Source: Treponema sp. (GTDB taxonomy: Bacteria > Spirochaetota > Spirochaetia > Treponematales > Treponemataceae). Taken from it: a DNA stretch of 64,000 nt. Location of the stretch: positions 1 to 64,000 of the forward strand of contig JAILIC010000066.1 in assembly GCA_024695475.1 (NCBI GenBank). The letters are read 5' to 3'. The notes under the pieces are model-generated. The model saw only the letters and a list, made by a program, of their open reading frames with translations, ran no database searches and was not told the DNA's origin. Positions 27,495 to 36,117 of the stretch are shown in pieces. A program made the translations under genes and the position numbers. How positions within the stretch are numbered: position 1 is the first letter of the stretch; every line of letters begins with the position of its first letter.

Positions 27495-29546
27495 CTAGAA
27501 TGTTTCAGCGTTGCCTTTATGCTTTTTGTAGAGGCTTGCACTGCCAGTGCGTTCTGTAGGTACATGAGGATTTACACGTCCATGGCTTGATTTGTGACCA
27601 CCGGATCGGTAACTGTCAGAACGTCCTTTGTCGTGTCCCTTGCCTTTTCTGTCTCTGCCAACTGCAAAACGGTCATGTGAACGGAAGTTGCCACCATTAC
27701 CGCCATCTTTAGTGTCAAGATGCATATGTGGTAAGCCTCTATCACGTCTTGCCATCTCAAGTACCTTTTTACCGTCTGAAGTAGGTAGGCTAACTAATGA
27801 AAAGTTGTTAGATACGTCGATGCGATCAACCATGCGTCCAGGAATGTGGAGTAATGAACTGAAATAATCGGCAATAGAACGTGCGTTATATCCATCTCGA
27901 CGTCCGAGCTGTACATACACGCGTACTTGATTGCTAAAATCACCACCTCTACCTGATGAGCCTTTGCCACCAAAGTCTCCCTGTGATGATATATGACCGT
28001 AATGACTTTTATCCAAAGATTTTCCGTAGGTTACAGATAGGACTGCTGCAAGCACTTTCTGTGGATCAAGATTTTCACATAGCTCTGCTGCCATGGCCTC
28101 GAAAACAGGTTTTGGGGTAATCAAATGTTGTTCGACGGTAGCAGGAGCGTATTGCTCCATAGTGGCCGTCGAAGAAGGAGTTTCAATTGTTGAAACTCCT
28201 TCTGTAGTTGTTGTGTCAGCGGTTTCTGATACGTCGCTTTTGTCTTCACTTTGCGCTTGTAAAGGAATGATTTCATCATTAAAAGAATCGACTGATGATA
28301 GATCTGACTCATCTTGAATGGATGATTCCTGACTCTGAGTAATCAGTCCAAGAGATTCTTTCATTTCGGTGAACATTCGGTCACGTTTGATTTCAAGTAC
28401 ACTGTCTACAGATGGAATAGTGCCTAATGTCATATCACCTTTGCTTGCTTTGCGTACTGCTGATTGCAAATAAGAAAGCTTACGTCGTTCATTGGGACAT
28501 ACAAAAGTGAATGCACAACCTGCTGCGCCTGCTCGTCCGGTACGTCCAATTCTATGAACGTATGTTGATCCGTCGAATGGCAGTGAATAGTTGACTACGT
28601 GACTCAAACCACTGATGTCAATACCTCGTGCGGCAACGTCTGTTGCAACGAGTATACGTGTTTTTTTGCTGCGGAAACGTGCCAAAATCTTTTCACGTTG
28701 TCCTTGTGGAATATCTCCATGGAGTGCAGCTGCCTCATATCCTCTTTCGTCAAGTTGTCTGCTTACTAAATCTGCGTCAGCCTTTGTCTGAGTAAATACG
28801 AGTCCATAAAAATCGGAAGACATATCGATAAGACGGACAAGTGCTTCGATTTTTTCACTTTCTTTTACGACCCAGTATTTCTGGTCGATAAGAAGTGGTT
28901 CTTCGGTAACACCTTCCTCTTCGATGATTTCGTACTCACCCATGAATTTCTGAGCGATTTTTAATATGGGGGCCGGAATAGTGGCACTGAACAAAAGAAT
29001 ACGGCTGTCAGGATTTGCTTTTGAGAATATGGCTTCTATATCATCTATAAAGCCCATATCAAGCATCTCGTCTCCTTCGTCAAGGATAAAATAGTCGATC
29101 TTCTCAATATTGAGAGTGCCTCGTTCTATATGATCCTGTATACGACCAGGTGTACCAACAACAATGTCGATACCACGCCGTAAGTTTCGAATCTGTTCGC
29201 CATATGATGCACCACCATATAATACAGTTGTCTTTGGGTATTCACCGGTAGTAAAAGACTGCATTTCCGTGCATGTCTGAACGGCAAGTTCCCGTGTTGG
29301 CTCAAGAATGAGCGCACGTACATGATCGCTCTTTTCACGGAGCTTCTGTACTAATGGTAAACCGAAAGCAGCTGTTTTTCCTGTACCTGTACGTGCTTTA
29401 GCGATGAGGTTTGTATCACCGTTTAAAAGACGAGGTATTGCAAGAGCTTGAATTGGTGAAGGTGTTTTGAAGCCTTTACGACCGATTGCAGCCAGGGTGA
29501 TGTCATCAAGACCCAGGTCTTCGAAAGAGATTTCTTCTGATTCCAT
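27495..29546 (-). CDS. DEAD-box RNA helicase with DbpA-type RNA-binding C-terminus
   Basis: ARTGTGKT, PTRELA, TPGR, DEGDEM, SATI, RGIDI, HRIGRTGRAG; basic Gly/Arg/Lys-rich tail. Confidence 0.95.
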   Translation of the reverse strand: MESEEISFEDLGLDDITLAAIGRKGFKTPSPIQALAIPRLLNGDTNLIAKARTGTGKTAAFGLPLVQKLREKSDHVRALILEPTRELAVQTCTEMQSFTTGEYPKTTVLYGGASYGEQIRNLRRGIDIVVGTPGRIQDHIERGTLNIEKIDYFILDEGDEMLDMGFIDDIEAIFSKANPDSRILLFSATIPAPILKIAQKFMGEYEIIEEEGVTEEPLLIDQKYWVVKESEKIEALVRLIDMSSDFYGLVFTQTKADADLVSRQLDERGYEAAALHGDIPQGQREKILARFRSKKTRILVATDVAARGIDISGLSHVVNYSLPFDGSTYVHRIGRTGRAGAAGCAFTFVCPNERRKLSYLQSAVRKASKGDMTLGTIPSVDSVLEIKRDRMFTEMKESLGLITQSQESSIQDESDLSSVDSFNDEIIPLQAQSEDKSDVSETADTTTTEGVSTIETPSSTATMEQYAPATVEQHLITPKPVFEAMAAELCENLDPQKVLAAVLSVTYGKSLDKSHYGHISSQGDFGGKGSSGRGGDFSNQVRVYVQLGRRDGYNARSIADYFSSLLHIPGRMVDRIDVSNNFSLVSLPTSDGKKVLEMARRDRGLPHMHLDTKDGGNGGNFRSHDRFAVGRDRKGKGHDKGRSDSYRSGGHKSSHGRVNPHVPTERTGSASLYKKHKGNAETF

Positions 29547-29845
29547 ATGTGTCCCTTGTGGGCAAAAAATGCCACACTTCCTAATGTGTGATTATCCACT
29601 TGGAACAACAGAAACCAAAAAACTAAACCTTGATTTTCAAAAAGAAGAAATAAAAAGTAAGTCTCTAATTTGTAGAAAACGCTGCATTGTACCTTGAGGA
29701 GGTGAGCAACACGTTTTCAAAACGCCTATGTGTTCAAGCAGGCATTCACACGTATACTAGTTGTCAGCTGTAGCCGACATTGTTTTAAGACTATACTTTA
29801 AATCCCAAAATGATGCAAGAGGTTTTTATGAAAATAATGCATATT

Positions 29846-31384
29846 TTAGCAAATAGTTGAAAATAGTGCTTTTGTTTTGCTCATAAACTGATTGCCACGG
29901 TCAAATTCGTTATTGAACATGCCAAAAGAAGTTGCTCCAGGTGTAAAGACAACAGCTAGATGGTCTTGAGAAGTATCTGCGTCAAGATCCTTTTTTAAGC
30001 TACTGAGCAATGCATCGAGTGAATTATAGGGGCCTTGATAGGAGACATGTTGTTTTTGTAAAAGGTTTACGAGCTTATCGGTTCCTGTTCCTGCAAGAAG
30101 ATATAATGCGTGTACTGGAATGATATTTGGAGCGGTACAGGCAAGTGTATCTGCCAGCTTGGTAAACTCTAACCCTTTATCTGTACCGCCAGTGATACAG
30201 ACGACAGGTTCATTAAATGCCTGGGTTGCAGCAGCTGCTGCTTCTGGTACGGTTGCACAGGAGTCGTTATAAAAACGAATAACTGTTTTTGCTGTTTTAT
30301 ACTGATGAAAGTACTGAAGCCGGTGTTCTATGCCAGGCCAGGTTTGTAAAATCGAAATGATGTCTGCATCTGCAACATGCATGAGATGAAGTACAAGGGC
30401 TGCGTTAAGAGCATTTGTCCGCATGTGTTCTCCGGGAACGATCAAATCTTTAAGGATGGTATGTGCTGTGCCATCTCGCAATCGTAGTTGTCCAACTGGT
30501 GTATTATTGGCTACGGATTGCCAGACGCCTTGCATATTTGCCGGTAGTTCCTTTCGGCTGTAGTAAAGTACAGTTGCTTTTGTCTCTTGTGCAAATAAGG
30601 CTCCCCAAGAAGAAGCGTTTATCGGTCCAGTTCCTGGTTCATCTTCATCAGCGTCGATGATAGTATAATCCTGTGCGGTCTGATCTGTATAAATCAGCCG
30701 TTTATCGGCAATGTAGTCTTCCATATTGTGGTACCAGTTTTGATGGTCAGGAACAATCTTGGTAATAATTGCTATATACGGATGTAGGGCTTGTCTACCT
30801 CGTAAATCTGCCAATTGCCAACTAGAAAGTTCGAGGACTACGGGAGTATTCTCTGATGTTTTATCGAGAAAGGTGAGAGGACTGACCGTTATATTGCCTC
30901 CTAAAAATGCAGTAAAGCCTGATTTTGTCAAACCATAGTAGATAGCGCTTACTGTTGAAGATTTGCCTTTACTTCCAGTGACAGCAATAATGGGTGCTTT
31001 TGTAAAGTGCAGGAAGATACTAAGATCTGTTTCAATGGCTTTTGCTGCTGCCAGATAGGTATTACCGTCATATTTGATGCCCGGATTTTTAATGACACAG
31101 TCTGCATTTTTAAAATCGTCGATAACATGCTTGCCCAGACGATAGGTAAGTCGTGATATGTCCAATGATGGATCAGATTCTAGGGCATCAATAGTTGGCT
31201 TTAATTGGGATTCTGTTTTCATATCGGTGGCAATAACATAGGCACCGTGCTTAAGAAAAAAACGAACGGAAGCGAGCCCCCCGCCATTCAATCCTAATCC
31301 CATGATTGTTATATGTTTGTCTTTGATGTCTTCGATTGTTTGAAATACGCATCCTTTTGGATAGACATGTGTTTGAGCTGACAT
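29846..31384 (-). CDS. murD: UDP-N-acetylmuramoylalanine--D-glutamate ligase
   Basis: AVTGSKGKSSTVSAIYYGL, LELSSWQLADL, NDSCATVPEA, ITGGTDKGLEF. Confidence 0.92.
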   Translation of the reverse strand: MSAQTHVYPKGCVFQTIEDIKDKHITIMGLGLNGGGLASVRFFLKHGAYVIATDMKTESQLKPTIDALESDPSLDISRLTYRLGKHVIDDFKNADCVIKNPGIKYDGNTYLAAAKAIETDLSIFLHFTKAPIIAVTGSKGKSSTVSAIYYGLTKSGFTAFLGGNITVSPLTFLDKTSENTPVVLELSSWQLADLRGRQALHPYIAIITKIVPDHQNWYHNMEDYIADKRLIYTDQTAQDYTIIDADEDEPGTGPINASSWGALFAQETKATVLYYSRKELPANMQGVWQSVANNTPVGQLRLRDGTAHTILKDLIVPGEHMRTNALNAALVLHLMHVADADIISILQTWPGIEHRLQYFHQYKTAKTVIRFYNDSCATVPEAAAAATQAFNEPVVCITGGTDKGLEFTKLADTLACTAPNIIPVHALYLLAGTGTDKLVNLLQKQHVSYQGPYNSLDALLSSLKKDLDADTSQDHLAVVFTPGATSFGMFNNEFDRGNQFMSKTKALFSTIC

Positions 31385-31454
31385 AACGATTACCTTCTTT
31401 TATATATAAAAGTGTAGCAGAAATAATGAAAAAATGAAATGGACATCTCTAAAA

Positions 31455-31476
31455 ACTGTCCTATTTATAGGATAGT
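31455..31476. promoter_or_regulatory. inverted repeat, candidate operator
   Basis: ACTGTCCTAT-TT-ATAGGATAGT (10-bp arms, one G:T) upstream of lipoprotein gene. Confidence 0.45.
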
Positions 31477-31555
31477 ACTAATTTTTTCACTTTTTTATAA
31501 AAACATGTCCTCTTATTGCATAGTCTTTGACTATTTATAGGTGGAGGTTATTGAA

Positions 31556-32599
31556 ATGAAAATTATAGTGTCTGGATTGTTATGCTTATTCTTGTTGAGC
31601 TGTTCTATGTTACAGGGGACAGAAGACGGAGCTGCAGATGCTGGTATGGAAAAAAGTGTTACTGTTGGTTCTGGCTTTGGAGAAAAAGACGCTGATGCTT
31701 CTACAAGTTTGTATCAGGTGACGTATGATGCAGGATTACAGGCTGCGCAATTGAAGTGGAATGTACAGAAAATGACAGGATTAAAAATACGATTTGAGTA
31801 TCTGGATTATGTACAGACTGTCTTGGTTAGTGATGGATCAATTGTTTTGGAACATATTCCTTTTGAAACAGGACAGGGAACTTTTTCTGTTGTATGTAAG
31901 CAACTGCGTGATGATGATAGCATCTGTGCTTCAGAAGTGATAACTGGTACGACTTCGGAATATTTCGTCGGTCAGGTTATGTATCTATGGACTGGTCGTA
32001 CGGGAAATGTCTATTACAGTGCTTTTGAATCTTCAGTTCCTGCTGGTGTCATTTATGAAGTACGGGAAGAAGGAAGTGCGTATAAGATGATTGCTTTATA
32101 TGATGCGTATCAAAGTGAGACAGGGGTAGGTTGGTGTGCCCGAAGAGCAGTGATAGGTGATTTATATGATTCGATTTTTTCTGTTCCAAGTGAGTATGAA
32201 GATGATGGATATGCAACTTTCCAAGCTATGAACAGGTACTTTCAAAAGGTTGGTGTACAATATTTGTATGCGTTTTATAATTGCAAGTACTATGATCCTC
32301 GTAAACCTTTTGGGTATGCATATAATAATGGTGGCTGGTATTTGCCGGCACGAATGGAAATGTATAAGGTATATACCGTGTTGGCTGAAGTTGAGGCCGC
32401 TATGGTAGCTGTTGGAGGAAGTCCGCTATCCCGAGAGGGAAATTATTGGACGGCGACACCTGGCAGTATTATGCGACAGGCATGGTATATTTATTTTACC
32501 GATGGAACACTTACAACTGAGACAAAGGATAGAGATGGTAAGGATTCTTATATTAAGGATTTAAAACATATTCGCTCAGTATATAATTCTCGTCGCTGA
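31556..32599 (+). CDS. lipoprotein with DUF1566-like C-terminal region
   Basis: Lipobox LFLLSC; GGWYLPARMEMYKVY...NYWTATPGSIMRQAWYIYFTDG. Confidence 0.65.
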   Translation: MKIIVSGLLCLFLLSCSMLQGTEDGAADAGMEKSVTVGSGFGEKDADASTSLYQVTYDAGLQAAQLKWNVQKMTGLKIRFEYLDYVQTVLVSDGSIVLEHIPFETGQGTFSVVCKQLRDDDSICASEVITGTTSEYFVGQVMYLWTGRTGNVYYSAFESSVPAGVIYEVREEGSAYKMIALYDAYQSETGVGWCARRAVIGDLYDSIFSVPSEYEDDGYATFQAMNRYFQKVGVQYLYAFYNCKYYDPRKPFGYAYNNGGWYLPARMEMYKVYTVLAEVEAAMVAVGGSPLSREGNYWTATPGSIMRQAWYIYFTDGTLTTETKDRDGKDSYIKDLKHIRSVYNSRR

Positions 32600-32612
32600 T
32601 TTACTGGAACGG

Positions 32613-32648
32613 GCAATGTTTCAAAGGTCAACAACCTTTGAAACTTGC
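32613..32648 (+). terminator. hairpin between lipoprotein gene and alaS (no clear T-tract)
   Basis: GTTTCAAAGG(32618-32627)/CCTTTGAAAC(32635-32644), extended by GCAA/TTGC. Confidence 0.5.
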
Positions 32649-32656
32649 TCTAATAC

Positions 32657-32685
32657 TTGACATTAAGCGTGTCGGACAATACTAT
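32657..32685 (+). promoter_or_regulatory. sigma-70 promoter for alaS, predicted leaderless start
   Basis: TTGACA-N17-TACTAT, 8 nt before ATG 32694. Confidence 0.7.
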
Positions 32686-32693
32686 AAAACATT

Positions 32694-34517
32694 ATGACAG
32701 TTAATGAATTGCGTTCTAAATACATTGAATTTTTTAAGAGTAAAGGACATGTAGAGATTGGTGGTAAATCACTTCTTCCAAATAATGATCCTACTGTTTT
32801 GTTTACTACTGCTGGTATGCAGCCTCTTGTTCCTTATCTTGCTGGTGAAAATCATCCTTCTGGAACCCGGCTTACTGATTATCAAAAATGTGTACGTACA
32901 GGTGATATTGATTCTGTTGGTGATCCAGCCCATCTTACTTTTTTTGAAATGCTTGGCAACTGGTCTTTGGGAGACTACTTCAAAAAAGAATCAATCGGTT
33001 TTAGCTTTGAGTTTTTGACAGATAAAAAATGGCTTGGTATTTCTCCAGACAAATTGTCTGTAACTGTTTTTGCTGGTGAAGAGGGAATTCCTCGTGACGA
33101 TGAAGCGGCTGCAATCTGGGAAAGCCATGGTATTCCTCGTGAGAGAATCCACTTTTTGCCTCGCGAAGATAACTGGTGGGGCCCTGCAGGTGCGACAGGT
33201 CCTTGTGGTCCTGATACCGAAATTTTCTTTGATACAGGAAAAGAAAAATGTGGTCCTGATTGTCGTCCTGGCTGTCATTGTGGTAAATATGTTGAGATTT
33301 GGAATAACGTATTTATGCAATACAACAAGAATGCTGAAGGACAGTTTATTCCATTGGCCCGTAAATGCGTTGATACAGGTATGGGTGTTGAGCGTACTGT
33401 TGCAATGCTCAATGGTCAAAAGTCTGTATACGAAACAGATGTATTTGTTCCAATCATTAAATGTATTGAGGAATTAACAGGTAAAAAGTACGGTGATAAT
33501 GAAACTGATGATATGTCTATGCGTATTATTGCTGATCATGCACGTACTGCTACATTTATTCTTGGTGATCCTCAGGCTGTAACTCCAGCTCGTACAGGTG
33601 CAGGCTATATTCTTCGCCGTATCATTCGTCGTGCTGTCCGGCACGGACGTAAGCTTGGGCTTGAAGGGTCATTCCTTGCAAAGCCTGCAGCAATTGTAAT
33701 TGATGAATACAAACATGCTTATCCTGAATTAGCTGAGCATACTGATTTTATCTATGACCAGCTTGCTCAGGAAGAGTCAAAATTCCTTAAGACGCTAAAG
33801 CAGGGTGAGGCTGAGTTTGAAAAACTGTTACCTAACTTGTTGAAAAATCCTAAGAAAGTTATTCCTGGTCGTGTAGCTTTCCGTTTATATGATACTTTTG
33901 GTTATCCAATTGAGCTGACTGAAGAACTGGGTCAGGAAAATGGCATGACTGTTGATATCGAAGGATTTAATGCTGAAGAGAAGAAACATCAGGAAGAATC
34001 TCGTTCGTTAAGTGCTGGAGCCTTTAAGGGAGGTCTTGCAGATCATAGTGAGATTACAACAAAGTATCATACAGCAACTCATTTGCTACAGCAGGCTTTG
34101 GTAAATGTTCTGGGAGCTCATGTTGCTCAAAAGGGGTCAAACATAACAGCGGAACGTATGCGTTTTGACTTTACGCATCCTCAGGCAATGACTAAAGAAG
34201 AGATTCAGAAAGTTGAAGATATTGTTAACGAGCAGATCCAACGCGATTTGCCGGTAACAATGGAAGTTATGGATATCGAAGATGCTAAGAAATCTGGTGC
34301 ACGTGCTTTGTTTGGTGAAAAATATGATAAACAGGTAAAAGTGTATACTATTGGCGATTTTAGTAAGGAAGTTTGTGGTGGTCCTCATGTACAGCATACG
34401 GCTCAGATTGGACATTTCCATATTGTAAAGGAACAGTCTTCTTCTGCAGGCGTACGTCGTATTCGTGCTGTAATCGAAGGTGGACTCCCATTGGAACCTT
34501 CGCCAGAAAATAAGTAA
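32694..34517 (+). CDS. alaS: alanyl-tRNA synthetase (short form, 607 aa)
   Basis: MTVNELRSKYIEFFKSKGH, TPARTGAGYILRRIIRRAVRHG, TATHLLQQAL, CGGPHV. Confidence 0.96.
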   Translation: MTVNELRSKYIEFFKSKGHVEIGGKSLLPNNDPTVLFTTAGMQPLVPYLAGENHPSGTRLTDYQKCVRTGDIDSVGDPAHLTFFEMLGNWSLGDYFKKESIGFSFEFLTDKKWLGISPDKLSVTVFAGEEGIPRDDEAAAIWESHGIPRERIHFLPREDNWWGPAGATGPCGPDTEIFFDTGKEKCGPDCRPGCHCGKYVEIWNNVFMQYNKNAEGQFIPLARKCVDTGMGVERTVAMLNGQKSVYETDVFVPIIKCIEELTGKKYGDNETDDMSMRIIADHARTATFILGDPQAVTPARTGAGYILRRIIRRAVRHGRKLGLEGSFLAKPAAIVIDEYKHAYPELAEHTDFIYDQLAQEESKFLKTLKQGEAEFEKLLPNLLKNPKKVIPGRVAFRLYDTFGYPIELTEELGQENGMTVDIEGFNAEEKKHQEESRSLSAGAFKGGLADHSEITTKYHTATHLLQQALVNVLGAHVAQKGSNITAERMRFDFTHPQAMTKEEIQKVEDIVNEQIQRDLPVTMEVMDIEDAKKSGARALFGEKYDKQVKVYTIGDFSKEVCGGPHVQHTAQIGHFHIVKEQSSSAGVRRIRAVIEGGLPLEPSPENK

Positions 34518-34532
34518 ATAAAAATAAAGAAA

Positions 34533-34567
34533 TACTGTAACAAATCTGCATTGATTTTGTTACAGTA
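34533..34567. repeat. perfect 12-bp inverted repeat
   Basis: TACTGTAACAAA...TTTGTTACAGTA, ending about 20 nt before ATG 34588. Confidence 0.8.
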
Positions 34568-34587
34568 CATGTAAGGAAGTCTATTTT

Positions 34588-35679
34588 ATGAAACGATTTG
34601 CTGTTGGTATTTGTATATTGCTTGCGACTGTTGCTTTGTCATTTGCACAGTCAGATCTTCAGGTTCTCGCTGTTGTTAAGCTCAATAAAAGTGAGTCTGT
34701 TACTCTCAAAGAGTTACGCACTCGTGTCGAGACCTATCAGAAGCAGACAAAGAAAACAATGTCTATTGATGACAAGAAACAAATTCTTGAAGCAATTATT
34801 GATGAAAAATTGATTCTTCAGGCTGCTTCAAAAGCTGGTATTGTAATTCCTGACAGTCAGGTTGATCAGTATTTTCTTGGTCAGATGTCTCAGCAACTCG
34901 GACGGCCGGTAACTGAAAAAGAGTTGGCTGCAATAATTGAACAACAGCAAAACATGTCACTTGATGCTTATATGAAAGAGCAGGTCGGTATGGATTTGAC
35001 TGAGTACAAGGCCTATTTGAAGTCTCAGTTAATTGCTCAGAGATATGTTGTTTCACAAAATCAGAATGAGTTGAATTCTGTTGCTCCTACTGATGCTGAA
35101 ATTCGTGCTTTTTATGATATGAATAAAGCTCAGTTTGTTTGGAATGATATGCTTAAGATGTTCTTGGTAATGGTTCCAAAAGGAAAGAATCCTGACGAAG
35201 CTAAGAAAACTGCAGAAAGCATGCTTAACGATTATAAAAACAAAAAGCAGACATTGGAACAGATTCGTGTAAAATCTCGTATGGAAGGATCAACGTTCCA
35301 GGCTGGTGATTTATTGTTAAGCAAAACACAGCAGAATGCTATGCAAGTTGGTTTAAGCTATAAAGAATTAAATGAATTGTTCAGTAAAGATAAGGGGTAT
35401 GTTTCTTCTTTGACAGAAACAGATGAAAACTGGCAGTTCTATACGATACTTGAAAAGTATAGTGCAAAAATGTTGGAGATTAGTGATATCGTACAGCCTG
35501 ATACTACTACCACAGTGTATGAGTATATCAAAATGAATTTGACTCAGCAGAAGCAGAGTCAGTTTTTGATGCGAACCATTCAATCTTTATCAAAATCTTT
35601 GAATACGACAGAGAATGTTTCTCGTAAAAAGACGGGAGAGTCTCTGGATAAACTTCTCAATTGGGACGGAAAAAAATAA
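34588..35679 (+). CDS. SurA/PpiC-like periplasmic chaperone (degenerate PPIase region)
   Basis: Signal peptide; QILEAIIDEKLILQAASKAGIVIPDSQVDQYF (SurA_N-like). Confidence 0.75.
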   Translation: MKRFAVGICILLATVALSFAQSDLQVLAVVKLNKSESVTLKELRTRVETYQKQTKKTMSIDDKKQILEAIIDEKLILQAASKAGIVIPDSQVDQYFLGQMSQQLGRPVTEKELAAIIEQQQNMSLDAYMKEQVGMDLTEYKAYLKSQLIAQRYVVSQNQNELNSVAPTDAEIRAFYDMNKAQFVWNDMLKMFLVMVPKGKNPDEAKKTAESMLNDYKNKKQTLEQIRVKSRMEGSTFQAGDLLLSKTQQNAMQVGLSYKELNELFSKDKGYVSSLTETDENWQFYTILEKYSAKMLEISDIVQPDTTTTVYEYIKMNLTQQKQSQFLMRTIQSLSKSLNTTENVSRKKTGESLDKLLNWDGKK

Positions 35680-36117
35680 GTGTCTAGACGAAAAGGCCGG
35701 ATATTAGCATTCCAGGCTTTGTATTCCTGGGATGTCGGTGGTATACAAGTACCAGAGTTAGTTAGCTTTTCTTGGACTGAAAATGAAAAAGGTCAGTCTA
35801 GTGATCAGGAAAGTCGTGATTTTGCTCGTTTGCTTATTTCTGGGGCAATTGAGCATATGGATACTATTGATGCGGAAATAAAAAAACATCTTTCTGAAAA
35901 ATGGGATTTTGGCCGCTTGAATAAAGTGACGCTCGCAATTTTACGTATGAGTGTTTATTCCTTATTATTTCAGAAAGATTTGCCAGCAACGATTGTTATT
36001 GATGAGGCAATAGATATTGCAAAAGAATATGGCCCAGATGATTCTTTTAAGTTTATCAATGCACTTCTCGATACAATCAAAAAAACATCTTCTACGGAAG
36101 GTGAAGGTGATCATTGA
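35680..36117 (+). CDS. nusB: transcription antitermination factor NusB
   Basis: RRKGRILAFQALYSWDV, RMSVYSLLF..DLPATIVIDEAIDIAKEYGPDDSFKFINALLD; GTG start abutting the upstream TAA. Confidence 0.92.
   Translation: MSRRKGRILAFQALYSWDVGGIQVPELVSFSWTENEKGQSSDQESRDFARLLISGAIEHMDTIDAEIKKHLSEKWDFGRLNKVTLAILRMSVYSLLFQKDLPATIVIDEAIDIAKEYGPDDSFKFINALLDTIKKTSSTEGEGDH

Noticed and set aside
32600-32693. T-box leader for alaS (and for glyS)
   Set aside because: Predicted alaS leader is essentially zero nt and the hairpin lies upstream of the promoter; no T-box sequence (TGGNACCGCG) seen near either gene
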